From positions 8,882,265 through 8,946,264 of the forward strand of contig CM035350.1 in NCBI GenBank assembly GCA_020137815.1: a stretch of DNA of 64,000 nt, written 5' to 3'. Of this stretch, positions 29,150 to 40,182 are shown piece by piece; the stretch's first letter is position 1, and each line of letters opens with the position of its first letter. The translations under genes were made by a program, and so were the position numbers. The stretch is from Hormiphora californensis (Eukaryota; Ctenophora; Tentaculata; Cydippida; Pleurobrachiidae). The notes under the pieces are model-generated. The model was not told where the DNA came from. It saw only the letters and a list, made by a program, of their open reading frames with translations, and searched no databases.

Positions 29150-29374
29150 TATAGAAGAGAGAGAGAGAGAGAGAGAGAAATGTGGAGAGATAGAGAGAGA
29201 GAGAGAGAGAGGAGAGAAGTGATATAGAGCTTTAGCTTTTAAACGCTACCTACACGAACAGGTCCGCAAAACAACGAAAGTGGACTTCTCACTCTCTAGA
29301 AGAAATAGGAAAGAAATGAAAGAGAGAGAGAAAGAATAGGGCAAAGAATAATAAATAGAAGAAAACAATTAAGA

Positions 29375-29428
<54 letters not shown>

Positions 29429-29606
29429 AGAGAGCTTCGATAGATAGTTAGAGTGAGAACAAAAATAGGAAGGAGGGGAGAAACCCACTCACAGTTGATG
29501 TGAACGTGAATGTGCTTGTGTGAGTGTATAGGCCTTATATGAAAGCTCTTATATGCAGTGTCCCCTCTCCAGTCTCCAACATGAGTGAGAGAAAGGGAAT
29601 TGAGCG

Positions 29607-29681
<75 letters not shown>

Positions 29682-30074
29682 AGTGAATGATGGAGTTCTC
29701 TCTCTCTCTCTCTCTCTTGAAGAAACTATTATACCAAAGGGGGGTTGTGGTACCCCCTCAAATGCTTAACACCACCACTTTCCCTGCAGCGAGACAAGGG
29801 GACAGAGAGAAAGAAAGAAAGAGAGAGAGAGAGAGAGTGGAGCTAATTTAATGAGAACATCTATCTCTCATCTTCTTTTCTCTCTCCCTCTCTTTCTCTC
29901 TACACTTAATATGTATACATCGTTGTGTTTCTATTATACCAAAGCTGATAACAATATAAGTGCGCCAAGAGAGCACAAGCAGAGACGGGGAAAGCGATGG
30001 CGAAGTGTAGTCAGAGAACAAGAATCGACCAGTAAACGTCACGCATGTTTCCGTCACTCTCTCTCTCTCTCTCT

Positions 30075-30150
<76 letters not shown>

Positions 30151-30287
30151 TCTTTCTCTCTCTCATTTTCTTTCATTACTCCGCTCCCCCTTCCTTCCCT
30201 CCCCTTCGTACATTACCCATCCTCTTTCTCGTTCCCCTACTCTTTACTTTCCATGACGGGGAGAGCAAGAGTTAACTAACCCGTGGC

Positions 30288-30374
<87 letters not shown>

Positions 30375-30385
30375 TCTCAAAGTAA
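29150..30385. repeat. Cluster of GA/CT microsatellites
   Basis: Pure GA or CT arrays lie at about 29155-29215, 29380-29425, 29610-29676, 30056-30146 and 30288-30377, with little unique sequence between. Downstream exons of the minus-strand gene starting at 31040 should lie here or further left, but I cannot see them. Confidence 0.9.
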
Positions 30386-30427
30386 GATGCTGCAAACCAC
30401 ATCACCCAAACCAGTATAATTTCCTTA

Positions 30428-31040
30428 CCTTGCGATGTCCTCTCATGCTGTTAACTCTCACAGTTCCACGCTTCTTTCGAGCAGCAGCCAGAGCGGTTGA
30501 CGTAGGACTTGTGGGTGGTTCAGCATCTATCGAATCATTATTATCGGGTGACACGTCATCACCCTCACCATCATCCTGATTGGCAGGTGTCGGGGTCTCT
30601 GCTGTTTCCTCATCATCACCCTCAGGTGTTGGAGTGGTTTCCTGCTGGCTGGTCCCTGCTGCTGCTGCTGCATCAGCCGCTAGATCACCCACCCTGTCTC
30701 CCACTTCTAATCGTTCAGTGGAATCCAGGATATTGCTATCAATGTCAATATCTCTGAGGTCAATCAGAGAGGCAGCAGCCGTGGCTGGCACTTCATTATC
30801 ATCCATTGCAATCAATTCTGATGCTCCCTCCGAGGATGCTAAAGGTTTTAGTTCAATGAGTGAAGAATGGGAGAGCTGGTTAGCGTCTTGTTGCTCGTCT
30901 GCTGCAGTAGCGGTGGCGGCCTGTTTTTCCTCCACTGCAGTCTGCTGTTCAGCGGTTATATTAGCTATAACGTTTGTGCTGTCGAGATGGGGAGCTTCGG
31001 AATCGCTTGACACCAGGAGTTTGCATTGCTCGCAGCCCAT
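30428..31040 (-). CDS. First coding exon of an N-terminally acylated acidic protein
   Basis: The frame starts MGCEQCKLLVSSDSEAP. Met-Gly at the start with Cys3 and Cys6 is the usual pattern for N-myristoylation plus palmitoylation, so membrane attachment is likely. About 200 residues follow, rich in A, T, E and D and probably disordered. The exon ends in a basic patch (ARKKRGTVRVNSMRGHRK) and a strong donor AAG/GTAAGG at 30428. The open frame extends 19 codons upstream of this Met, but the MGC start explains the motif better. The family is not recognised. Later exons were not found in the microsatellite cluster at lower coordinates. Confidence 0.6.
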
Positions 31041-31064
31041 CACGTAGTACCATACTATATCAGC

Positions 31065-31185
31065 ACTGGGCAGCAGGAAGTGGTTAGGGAAAGGCAATGG
31101 GCAGCAGGAAATGGTTAGGGAAAGGCAATGGGCAGCAGGAAATGGTTAAGGAAAGGCAATGAGGAGCAGGAAGTTGAGTGGTAAG
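31065..31185. repeat. About 32-bp tandem repeat upstream of the MGC gene
   Basis: Four copies of a unit containing GGGCAGCAGGAAATGGTTAG and GGAAAGGCAAT lie just 5' of the start at 31040. They would fall in the promoter or 5' UTR. Confidence 0.8.
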
Positions 31186-31279
31186 TGGTTAGGGGCCTGG
31201 GCAGCATGGCTTAAGGTTGAAGGGTACTGGGTAGCATGGGGAGTACTGAGTGATAGGGGAAGCAGGATGGCTAGAGCTG

Positions 31280-33540
31280 TTAAAATACAGGCTTTAGTGT
31301 GTCACTGGTGTAGTGGTCTTGTTTGGCAGCTAAATAGATGCAAACAGGCAGCCAAGAAGATAACACAATATAAAAGGGAAATGGGAGCGTTTAAGGGATC
31401 GATTACAGGATGAATACAGCTATAGCACAGAGAGTTAGACAGGTGCTCGACCTCTCTCTCTAATTTAACCGAGCTACGTCTCTCCCTCTCTCCCTCCCTA
31501 CGTCTCTCTGTGTCTTTGCGGTATATCATTCGATTTGTTTATCACTCTTCTTCACTCATTATCTCTCCCACTGATTTCGACTTTTTCTCTCTTTGTCTCC
31601 CTCTCTCCATCTCTCTCTCTCTCTCTCTCTCCTGGCTACAAATAGCAAAATGCTTTCTGTGGCCTTCGGAGTAATTCGACCAATTCTTATCAAATTTCAT
31701 AGGAGAGAGCAATTTAGACATTGCATCTTAACTACAGTTAAAATAGAACGTGCGCATCCAGACTAAGTGTAGCTATTTCATATTCATTATTAACTTCTAA
31801 CTCTCTCATTTATTTGAAATTTAACCGTTGAGTAGCTAAACTAAAAAAGCAGAGGAGAACAGAGACAGTTCATTTCCATTTGTCAGTATTTCCAGGTAAA
31901 ATTGAAGGAAAACCGCAAAACTGTTTCGCGTTAATTAAAGTTTTTGCCTTGCTGTCTAGTGTCTAATATAACACGTTGGCGACGATACGGTGGTAATGTT
32001 CGACGAACAAGTCACCATGGCAAGAAATGGGAGCTCGTTTTGTTAGAAAACGTCTACCGGATAGTTTTTAAAGACTAACGCAGTCGTATCGCGATCGGTA
32101 TCTTGTCGAATCGAAAGTTTTGACATCAATGACAATGAGAACTTGTGGATAAACGGCGACGCACAGTTCACATGTCAACGGGAATGAATGCCACGTTTTT
32201 ACGCCTATCAGAACAGAGAGCGGCGAGTGCCATGTCAACGAACGGTGTGATATGAAATGCTGTTTGATAGTCCCAGGATGTGGTGTGTGGCATGGAAAGA
32301 TGAAACAGGATCCGATCTTGGCCTTCGATGTTGGCAGTCCCCTGATCGTAAAAAACATGTGTGCAGTGCATACCAAGCCTTCGACAAGACACCTTGGCAT
32401 ACTCTGCAGGTCCCGGCCCCTCTAACTCGTTGTAGGGTACGGTGATGAGGTGACCGGAGTCTGCAACACATGTCTTAAAATGAGGGCGCCGTTACCATCT
32501 ACCCCCGTTGAGGCCTGTTAACAGGTGCAAACTGCAAGCTGCCAAAAAGTACCATGCATTAAAATGGCTCTAGCCTCTAACCACCAAACCACTCAACCGT
32601 TTTGGATAAATCAAAGGTTATCTGATAGAAAATCCCGAGCGCCAACCCTAATTTAGCCCTAACCTTAAAAAACCGTGAGTGCCTGTCTGGCCGCTGGCGG
32701 CGCCAGTGCGCTCAGATGGGGTCTGCAGCGCCAGACAGGTGAGCGCTGGCACTAAAGGAGGGTAGATTCTAACATTTACCTTAAAATGATGCCAAGGCCC
32801 TTGGCATATGCTACAGACCCTATTACAGCGCGGGCTACCGGCGCTTTTTAAGTTTTAACCAAGATCCGACGAACTTTAAAAAAGGCTGACAAAATTTTAT
32901 TTTCGATTTTCTATTTTTTTATTTTAACCAGACGCGCGGCGTTCAATTTGACGCCGCGCGCTCGTATAAATCAATTTGCGCGTACCAAATCAAACACCAA
33001 AATTTTCACACACTTTTTGAAATGTAATTGTAAACTAAACACACACTTCAGAATAATTCAATCATATCACAACATTTCATGTTCACACTCCCTGGGCTAC
33101 ACCTAAAATATTGTTTGGACAGCTCATGTCACTTGGTATTGGTAATTTCTAGGGCTCATTGGGAAGCTCTTAATGTCTTCTTTCCAATGAGCCCAATATT
33201 TTGCAAATTGGTCAAGAAATGGCTGAGTTATGGTCGAAAACGTCCAAAAAATGTGAAGAACCGAGTGAGTATTTACCGCTTACTCTTGCAGTTGCAGTGA
33301 CAGTGTCACTGCAACTGAGCTGTGTCAGGCCACCGCCAAATCCAATGACCAATGCGCTGACAAATTCACTATCAGTATCAACTCCACTATCGATGCCACA
33401 CTCACCCATTGGGTACGGTGACCCAATATAACATTAACAGTTACATACAATTCTTATCATTGATATGAGACTCGTCTGATAGTGATTTACCGGGTACATT
33501 GTACAATAAGTATAACGAGTCTCTGACTCTCTCAGTATCT
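31280..33540. other. Gene-free stretch with one dispersed palindromic repeat
   Basis: Contains a CT-rich block (31450-31640) and a copy of the dispersed GC-rich repeat at about 32665-32760 (CTGTCTGG...GCGCTCAGATGGGGTC...CAGACAG). No exon with convincing splice sites is visible. Confidence 0.45.
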
Positions 33541-33554
33541 CTCAGTTCTCTATA

Positions 33555-33752
33555 TATATGAGGCATAAACTCTGGCCACTGGCGCGTTATTTCAGATAAC
33601 TTTCTCCCAGCGCGCCGCTGGGAGAAGTTAGCTGGAGTTTATCCGCCGCTGGCGGATAAACTGGTTTAAATCACGACGACGATCCCGAGGCTTAGCCGAG
33701 GGAGAGGCGGAGGGGTTTAAACCTATAACGTGCCAGTGGTCAGAGTTTATGG
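33555..33752. mobile_element. Multi-hairpin GC-rich element, copy 1
   Basis: An outer stem pairs CATAAACTCTGG...CACTGGC with GCCAGTGGTCAGAGTTTATG. Inside are hairpins CTCCCAGCG/CGCTGGGAG and GTTTATCCGCC/GGCGGATAAAC, a loop GAGGC..GCC, and GGTTTAAA/TTTAAACC pairing. The same architecture with different stem bases occurs at 50890-51085. No coding frame. Confidence 0.75.
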
Positions 33753-34322
33753 GTTATATACCCTGCTTTAGTTGTTTATTTCAAGTATTACACACCAACA
33801 AGAGAGAGAACACTAATCAAAACACACAAAGAGAACTGAGAAATAGTTAAAAACACGTCACAATTGAGTGTACACTGTTTGGTAACAGTTACTAAGCAGT
33901 TGCTAAGGAAAGAGAGTGAAAGAAATAGCCTGATAAGGGGCATGTCACAAATAACACAGAGAAAGAGATAGTGAGACAAAAGGGGAGATAAAGAGAGAGT
34001 AATTGACGGAATGTGTCCTTTCTTTCTCTCCAATGTAGTGTGTAAGTGTTGCACATAGTGTTCCCTCTGTATTTTAGTAAGAACTGATCATTTACACACA
34101 CTTTGAATGTTACGTAGGAGTTAAAAATAAATAACCTGCCAGTGGGAAATAATCTGCCGCTGGACTGGCTGTTTACTGAGAGCGCGCTAGTGGGACTTCT
34201 CGCCACTGGCGCATTATTTAAGTTAGCAGGGTATATACTATGTTACTCCATTATTGTTGGAATCCTTGTGACCAGTCATCGTGACCCACTGACCCACCTG
34301 TTTCCTCACTGATTTGTTTGTA

Positions 34323-34431
34323 GAGAAAACTTATAACCTCAGTCTGCTGTTGAGGAATCGGAGAGAGTCATCTCGAGGGGTCGGCTCTAGATCTGCAGTA
34401 CACGCTCGGGCTAGAAGTAGAGGAATTTATA
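34323..34431 (+). CDS. Possible isolated + strand exon
   Basis: TTTGTAG precedes an open frame that reads EKTYNLSLLLRNRRESSRGV and continues Arg/Ser-rich to a GTACAC donor. It has no partner exon and no domain. The minus strand is closed in all frames here. Weak support only. Confidence 0.2.
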
Positions 34432-34555
34432 GGTACACATGTCAACTAGTGTTATCACTGTGACAATAATAACGGGCTACAGGTCATATATCAGCAGAAG
34501 AAGAGGAAGAAAGTGAACAGGCCGGAACGGACAATGTTAACATTTAGAAACTTAC

Positions 34556-37500
34556 GCCGTGATATCTCCACTGAGGTCAGAGATGCAACAGGTTTCCTGA
34601 GGTCGGGTAGATCGACACCGCTATCACACTCTATAATAACACTGTCATCTTGATCATATGAACACAGGTGGAAGGAGTGGAATAACTCATCTGGTATTTC
34701 AAACAGGGAATTCTCCTCTTCCTCTGGGTGGTCAGGGTCAACCTGGGTGAGGGGTCAGTAGATCAAGAGGGGTGATATTGTTTGTGAGATGGTTAGATGT
34801 GTTAGGGAGGGGGGCTAGCATTTGATATTATCGGTCCTTGTGTTGTTATCCCCTAATTTCTTAGTAGCTATTTCCCCCTGACACTCCCCTAGTACTGACC
34901 GGATAGCTAAAGTACGTCTCCTGTGTAGAGCTGGTGAATGATGGGTAGTACGCCTGACAGATGGACTTTAGGAATCTCTTGGTCGGGGTACCGGCTCCCC
35001 CGTTACTATAGAAACTGTTGTAGTTATCCGACTCTTCGGATGAGATGGACTCCAGGGTGGTTAGGGTGGGAAGGTTGGTAGGTGGTCCCTGACTACTATC
35101 CTCAAGCTGAAAGAGAGGTAAGTAATGCACACACACATTTAGACTAAAATTTAAAAACACAGGGAAATGACAATTTGATTGTGTGATATAAAGAAATCAA
35201 GCATTGTAATGTGGTGGTGGTATATCTTGGTACTCTGGTAGGTCTCCTCCCCTAGGTGAGGATGGAGATGTGACGGGAAGGTCGGAGAGAACGATATGCG
35301 ATGTAACCGTGGGGACTATAGTGGCCGGTATCTTCTTATTCGCCCTGACACAGGCCACAATAGCCGCTGCGATAAAGATAAGGGGTAGTGTTGTAAAGGT
35401 AAACGCTATCCCAGTCGCTATGTACCCCATCCTCTTCCATTGATCCATATAGATAGGCAGGTAGGCTAATAGTATGCCCCGGACACCCCAGCCCGTCTCG
35501 TAGTGTGTCGTATTCTCCAAGCAGTAAACCGCAATATCAGCCCTATAAGTGCACGTTATCTGGTCGACCCTCAACAGAGACATACTACCACTAACAGTAC
35601 TTGCCCTTTTCTCCTCCGCGTGAAAACACTGGTACTGATCCAGGTCTTGTAACTCCTGGAGACTCATCCACCCTTCACTCTCACAGGAATCATATTTCTC
35701 CGTGTTCCAACACGACCCATGATAGCCATCCTGGGCTCGGAACCTCCACACTGCCTCACCTCTACCAACCACACACTGAAACAGGGTGTTCCGACCATAG
35801 GTCCACTCTTGGGTCATGCTTTGGAACATTAGCTGAGCTGGGGAGTATACCATAGTGCCACTGTCCTTCAGATAAATCTTCTTTTCAAATGGAGTACCTT
35901 CGTCACTGTATATCCTCTCTTCTCTATCTGTTCTTTCTAATGAAGCACCTTTGTCAGTATTTTGAGAATTTATAATACCACTGCTCCGCTCTTGTCTCCC
36001 ACCACTATCCCGATCCGCTCCACTACTTCGCTTCCACCAGGTCGTGTAACTCCCTACAGTACACTTGTATCCGATCAAGTCACTGTACGTAACGTTGGTT
36101 ATCAACAACACGGAATTCAGGCATCTCATCCTACCAAAATCCGCCCAATTGCGATCATTCATATTATCTGAATTTGGTAGTAACGCACAGTACTCGTTTG
36201 TAACAAATTCCCTAACTGAAATTCTGGAATTCGTGTACTGCAACTGGTTAAGATCATTTCCCGAGCTGTCACGCCACTTGAAGTAACAATCATCAACTTG
36301 TGGATCACAGTATATCATCCTGTCGCCGTACCGTGTGGAGTACTCGATCACCTTTGAGCACCTCAGCTCGGCAGTTTCCCCAAGGGCAACAAATACCTCA
36401 GGCAGGGCAATAACGGGGAAGCTGTTGTAATCATAGGAGTAGCTCCGACAAGATAGAAGGAGGAGAGATGATAATAGCGCAGCAGGTAACATCTTGTTTG
36501 TGTGTGGGGTGGATGGGATAAAATGTGAACTACATTGCTCCTTCATAAACACATTCCTACCTCAAAGTTTTCTAGCTGAATGTTCTCCGGGAGCTCTGTT
36601 TTCCCATAAAACATGCACCCCTCCGTCTCCGTTGAGCACAGTCTGACAGCGTGGGCGAGAGAGTGCATCACTTTAGTTGTTGTATCAACCTGTGTATATG
36701 GAAATAGTATTATTGGCCATGGCGGCAAATTGGCAATTTAAATTGCAAGATGCTGAATAACCCAGCGGAGATGCCTAGTTGTTTCCACTTCTTACAGTTT
36801 GGTTGTAGCACACGTTGACTTGGTAAATAGTATCATCATCAGTAAACTCACACATTGAACTCCCTTCCTCCGAACGGGCCGGGTAAACTGGGTGAAATGG
36901 GGATGAAACGTGGGTGAAATAGAGGTGAAATGGGGGTGAAACGTGGGTGGAATGGGGGTAAAATGGGGGTGAAATGGAAGGGAAATAGGGGTGAAATAGG
37001 GGTGAAATTGGGCTGAAATAGGGCTAAACTAGGAGAGTGGAGATGTAAAATACGGATTTAAAAGAGTGAAATGGGGAGAAAAAGAAATTAACACAGCGAC
37101 TTACTCCTGATAAAAAAGTTGACCAAGAGAAGTTGGCTAGCAAAGTGTATTGCCTGGTCACGTGACTCTGTGACGTCATTATCTGTCAGCCAGGTGATGA
37201 ACTCCTGGCCCGTGACTGTGTTAGTATAAACCCACCACCCTACCATCCTAGATCTGATGACCCAATCAGTCCATAGCCTGAAAAACACGGAGAATAAAAA
37301 CTGGAATATAGGGACCTGAACTGGTGACATATTGATGGGAGGATCAAATTAATACATACTTCCGGTAAACGTTATCGAAGGTGGCCTCCAGATCATGGGC
37401 TTGTTGGTCCGATACCTCTGTTTGATCCTCACGGAAGCGGTATATGGCACACTGCCTAAATACCATCAGACACCTCGTATCAGAAACTATAGGGGGGTCA

Positions 37501-37969
37501 AACCTGGTTAAAACTTTCAATCTATTTATCCCTTTTTAGAATACCATTCTGGTAGACAGAGAGGGCATAACTTCCTTTATTGGGCACACATCTTGGCTAG
37601 ACTATCCCCCATGATCTAACTAACTGGACCTATCCCCCATGTCCTAACTAACTGGACCTATCCCCCATGATCTAACTAACTGGACCTATCCCCCATGATC
37701 TAACTAACTGGACCTATCCCCCATGCCCTAACTAACCTGCAGACATATCCCCCATGTCACAACTAACCGTTGAGAATGACATTGTGAGTCAGTAACAGCT
37801 GAGCGATGGCTGCCGCTTCCTTCCTATCCTCTGCCCAACTATGAGATATCATCCAGTGCAGAAGGTCTTCACCCCTAAAGGATAGATTGTACTCCCGTTC
37901 TAGGTAGATGGTCGTCCGGATCAGATCACCGTCTCGTGTTACACGGCTTCTCAAGTCACGTCCTGCCAT
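34556..37969 (-). CDS. Tandem DEP-domain protein
   Basis: Seven exons agree in phase: 37969-37768, 37486-37360, 37277-37105, 36887-36796, 36689-36561, 35106-34900 and 34742-34556. DEP 1 (about residues 10-95) includes YNLSFRGEDLLHWMISHSW, AIAQLLLTHNVILN and a final AIYRFRED. DEP 2 (about 105-175) includes VTGQEFITWLTDNDV and FASQLLLVNFFI. The rest is acidic and Ser/Thr-rich (LESISSEESDNYNSFYSNGG, then DHPEEEENSLFEIPDELF). Two DEP domains in tandem resemble DEPTOR (mTOR-binding) and P-Rex proteins, but no PDZ or Rho-GEF domain is seen, so the name stays open. DEP domains typically bind membranes or GPCR partners. The last exon ends at GTAAGT; if unspliced it would stop about 20 codons on. Its promoter faces the + strand gene at 38280. 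Confidence 0.8.
35197..36492 (-). CDS. Single-pass membrane protein with two Ig-like domains
   Basis: An intronless 431-residue protein from MLPAALLSSLLLLSCRSYS, a clear signal peptide. The frame is open 20 codons upstream, but this Met places the hydrophobic stretch at the N-terminus. Ig-like domain 1 (about 25-155) has AELRCSK, CYFKWRD, LLITNVTYSDLIGYKC. A second Cys-rich Ig-like region (about 225-345) has FQCVVGRG, VWRFRAQDG, YQCFHAEEK and VYCLENTTHY. A transmembrane segment (about 363-387, IATGIAFTFTTLPLIFIAAA) precedes a basic stop-transfer and a 40-residue tail ending PPPHYNA, a PPxY motif for WW domains of NEDD4- or YAP-type partners. It lies entirely within the 36561-35106 intron of the DEP gene, on the same strand. 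Probably a cell-surface receptor or adhesion protein; family unassigned. Confidence 0.78.
   Translation of the reverse strand: MLPAALLSSLLLLSCRSYSYDYNSFPVIALPEVFVALGETAELRCSKVIEYSTRYGDRMIYCDPQVDDCYFKWRDSSGNDLNQLQYTNSRISVREFVTNEYCALLPNSDNMNDRNWADFGRMRCLNSVLLITNVTYSDLIGYKCTVGSYTTWWKRSSGADRDSGGRQERSSGIINSQNTDKGASLERTDREERIYSDEGTPFEKKIYLKDSGTMVYSPAQLMFQSMTQEWTYGRNTLFQCVVGRGEAVWRFRAQDGYHGSCWNTEKYDSCESEGWMSLQELQDLDQYQCFHAEEKRASTVSGSMSLLRVDQITCTYRADIAVYCLENTTHYETGWGVRGILLAYLPIYMDQWKRMGYIATGIAFTFTTLPLIFIAAAIVACVRANKKIPATIVPTVTSHIVLSDLPVTSPSSPRGGDLPEYQDIPPPHYNA
36890..37060. repeat. GGTGAAATGGG short tandem repeat in DEP intron
   Basis: Irregular 10-18 bp units containing GGGTGAAAT with A/G substitutions fill most of the short intron between the exons ending at 37105 and starting at 36887. 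Confidence 0.8.
37600..37768. repeat. 28-bp tandem repeat beginning at a splice donor
   Basis: Five units of 28 bp contain CCCCCATG, CTAACTAAC and TGGACCTAT on the + strand. On the sense (minus) strand each carries GTTAGTTAG, matching the true donor GTTAGT at 37767. The donor side of the intron appears to have been duplicated in tandem. Confidence 0.8.
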
Positions 37970-38279
37970 CTGGGGATTAGTACCGATTAGCGGAGCTAGG
38001 GCATGTGACCGGCCGATTAGCGGGACACGTGACCTGACAGTGTTAATGGACGGCCGATTAGAGGGATATGTGACCTGACGAGCTGTAACCGATTATCTAT
38101 TATACGTGACACGTTTAGCACCGATTATCGTGAGACATGTGATCTGGTGGGATAGTTGAGAATAGGGACAGGGTCTCAACTTCCCCTTGGTAGGGGAGTA
38201 CAAATAGGGGTTAGATTTAGGAAACAAATATCCCCAACTTTCCTCCTCTATTTACAATCTACACCATCTTCCTTCAACA

Positions 38280-38849
38280 ATGAACCCTTCAGCTGCTACC
38301 TTTATCCCTAATCGACCTTCTCACCAGTCCTCTTCTGGGACCCTTCCCTCTGGATCACCACCTACTTCTGAAACAGGATGCCTGCCACTTCCCCCAGCCC
38401 TACAGATCCTGTTGACCCCTACCTCGGACCCCACAATCCTTCCTGAGGAGCACGGAGACTTCATCACCTACGCCTCCAAGCTAGGATACCCCGAGAATCT
38501 GTCTACACGAGTCCTGTCTGACCTCCCCAACTCCTCCATCTCTGAGCGGCTGGAACACCTCATCTCCCTGTACTCCCTTCTCTATCCTGGGGAGCAGCAC
38601 GGCCGGAGGAGGAAGGATGCCCGGAACCTGCCTGGATACATGATCTCCCAGGACTGCCACTACTACGGAAAGGAGAAGATGCCCTTCTGGGTATGGGTCA
38701 AGAGAGAGACCATCGCAGTTTCTGTCACTGAGAACCCTCCCCACCGCCGAGCCAGGACCACCAGCCAACCCAGGAGCCGACTGCCATCATCCTCCTCCTC
38801 TTGTGTAATGGATTCTAACAGGGCCCGCCATCCAACCACTCCCTTCTGA
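38280..38849 (+). CDS. Intronless unidentified protein, possible CUE/UBA-like segment
   Basis: A 189-residue frame from ATG at 38280, about 310 bp from the divergent DEP gene start, suggesting a shared promoter. The N-terminal 50 residues are Ser/Pro/Thr-rich. Residues about 60-105 (FITYASKLGYPENLSTRVLS, then SERLEHLISLYSLLYPG) look like a three-helix CUE/UBA-type segment similar in style to the N-terminal part of Regnase/N4BP1 proteins. No NYN nuclease domain follows. A second conserved-looking patch reads LPGYMISQDCHYYGKEKMPF followed by WVWVKRE. The tail is Arg/Ser/Pro-rich. Assignment is tentative. Confidence 0.6.
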   Translation: MNPSAATFIPNRPSHQSSSGTLPSGSPPTSETGCLPLPPALQILLTPTSDPTILPEEHGDFITYASKLGYPENLSTRVLSDLPNSSISERLEHLISLYSLLYPGEQHGRRRKDARNLPGYMISQDCHYYGKEKMPFWVWVKRETIAVSVTENPPHRRARTTSQPRSRLPSSSSSCVMDSNRARHPTTPF

Positions 38850-40180
38850 GGAGACCTGTATCCTACAGCCTGACCGTTTAATACTCCATTCTGAGGAGAC
38901 CTGTTCTATACTCCATTCTGAGGAGTTCTGTATTCTGATTCTGTGTGATTTTTGAAAAACCGTTAAATCCGTGTCTAGTTTATTCTAATCCTAAATCAGT
39001 ACCCACAGTACTACTATCGGTATCCTAGCTTGTTAGGGGTCAATACTAATACTACCCACCACAATATCGTTGTCGACAGTGCTGGTTCGGTGGGAGGGTT
39101 TCCTTCTTGGGGTAGTCCTGCCACTGGGTCTGGCTCTTCTCCTGTTGGTGGCTGGTACCATCATTATAGACGTCAAACTGTCACCTGGTGTGGAATAGAT
39201 GGATAGTGATGGTAGAACGGGGTAACAAATGTTGTCATAGAATTTAGGGGGAATTTAGCGGTTAATCATGTCTACTACCATGTGTAGAAGTGAGACTGTC
39301 GAGTGAGTGACACTGTTGCATACTGCTTGTTATTTGAGATAGAACAAAACACACAAAACTGTAGTATATCGAATGAAATATATTGATAAGCCTTGGTGCG
39401 TGTGACCCTGAATGGGAGAGAGAGAGATGGGAGAGAGATGGGAGAGAGAAAGAGAGGGGAGAGAGAGATAGGAAGGTCCGAGGGAGTTGAATGGTTGTTA
39501 TGAACTGGCACGATTCCAACCAGTCCTGAGAGAGGGGGTGCAAATATGCAGTACTGGATCGGCAGGATGTGGGTAACAATAGGGTCGAGTTACCCGCATT
39601 GGGGGGACATGGGAACTTAAAATCAGAAAAGTTCGGTGGTTCGATTTGGGGAGTAGGAATCATGTAGAAGGCGCCCAGAATAGAGCCCGGAATCTTCCAA
39701 TGGGAGGGTGGCGCCCAGAATCTTCCAAGGGGGAGGGAGGGAATGGGACAGGGAGGTGGGACAGGTTTTAGAAAGAACGATTGTCTCGAGTATGTGCAAA
39801 GCACGATCATAGTCGGCTTGAAAAATCAATTAAGAAATCTGTACATTTAATATTGTCGTAATATATTGTAATTATCGCTCTCTAGTAACAAGAGTCTTCT
39901 TTCCAACTCAACTTCTTAGCATCTCTTCGGTCTTCCTCTCTCAATCTCATAACTCGTTAGGTCTCTACTGCTCTTGGTTGAGACCATCGCTTACTTTCTT
40001 TAACTCATCCCACTGATTATTAACTTGTATTTTCTCACAATTTCATCCTTCTAAAACACACGAACAATGTCTGAACTCTGAGTCAACGTCAAGATCATAG
40101 ACTCTAAAACTCACTCGCACACAACACACATGAGGCGTAAAAGAACCAAAAACAAGTCTCCACAATAACACATCTTCTCA
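38850..40180. other. Intergenic stretch between the 38280 gene and PNUTS
   Basis: Short direct repeats of CCATTCTGAGGAG follow the stop at 38849. Near 39053-39200 either strand gives a short open frame (minus: MMVPATNRRRARPSGRTTPR and onward), but there are no splice partners. A GA/CT block lies at 39414-39470. No supported gene. Confidence 0.4.
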
Positions 40181-40182
40181 TG

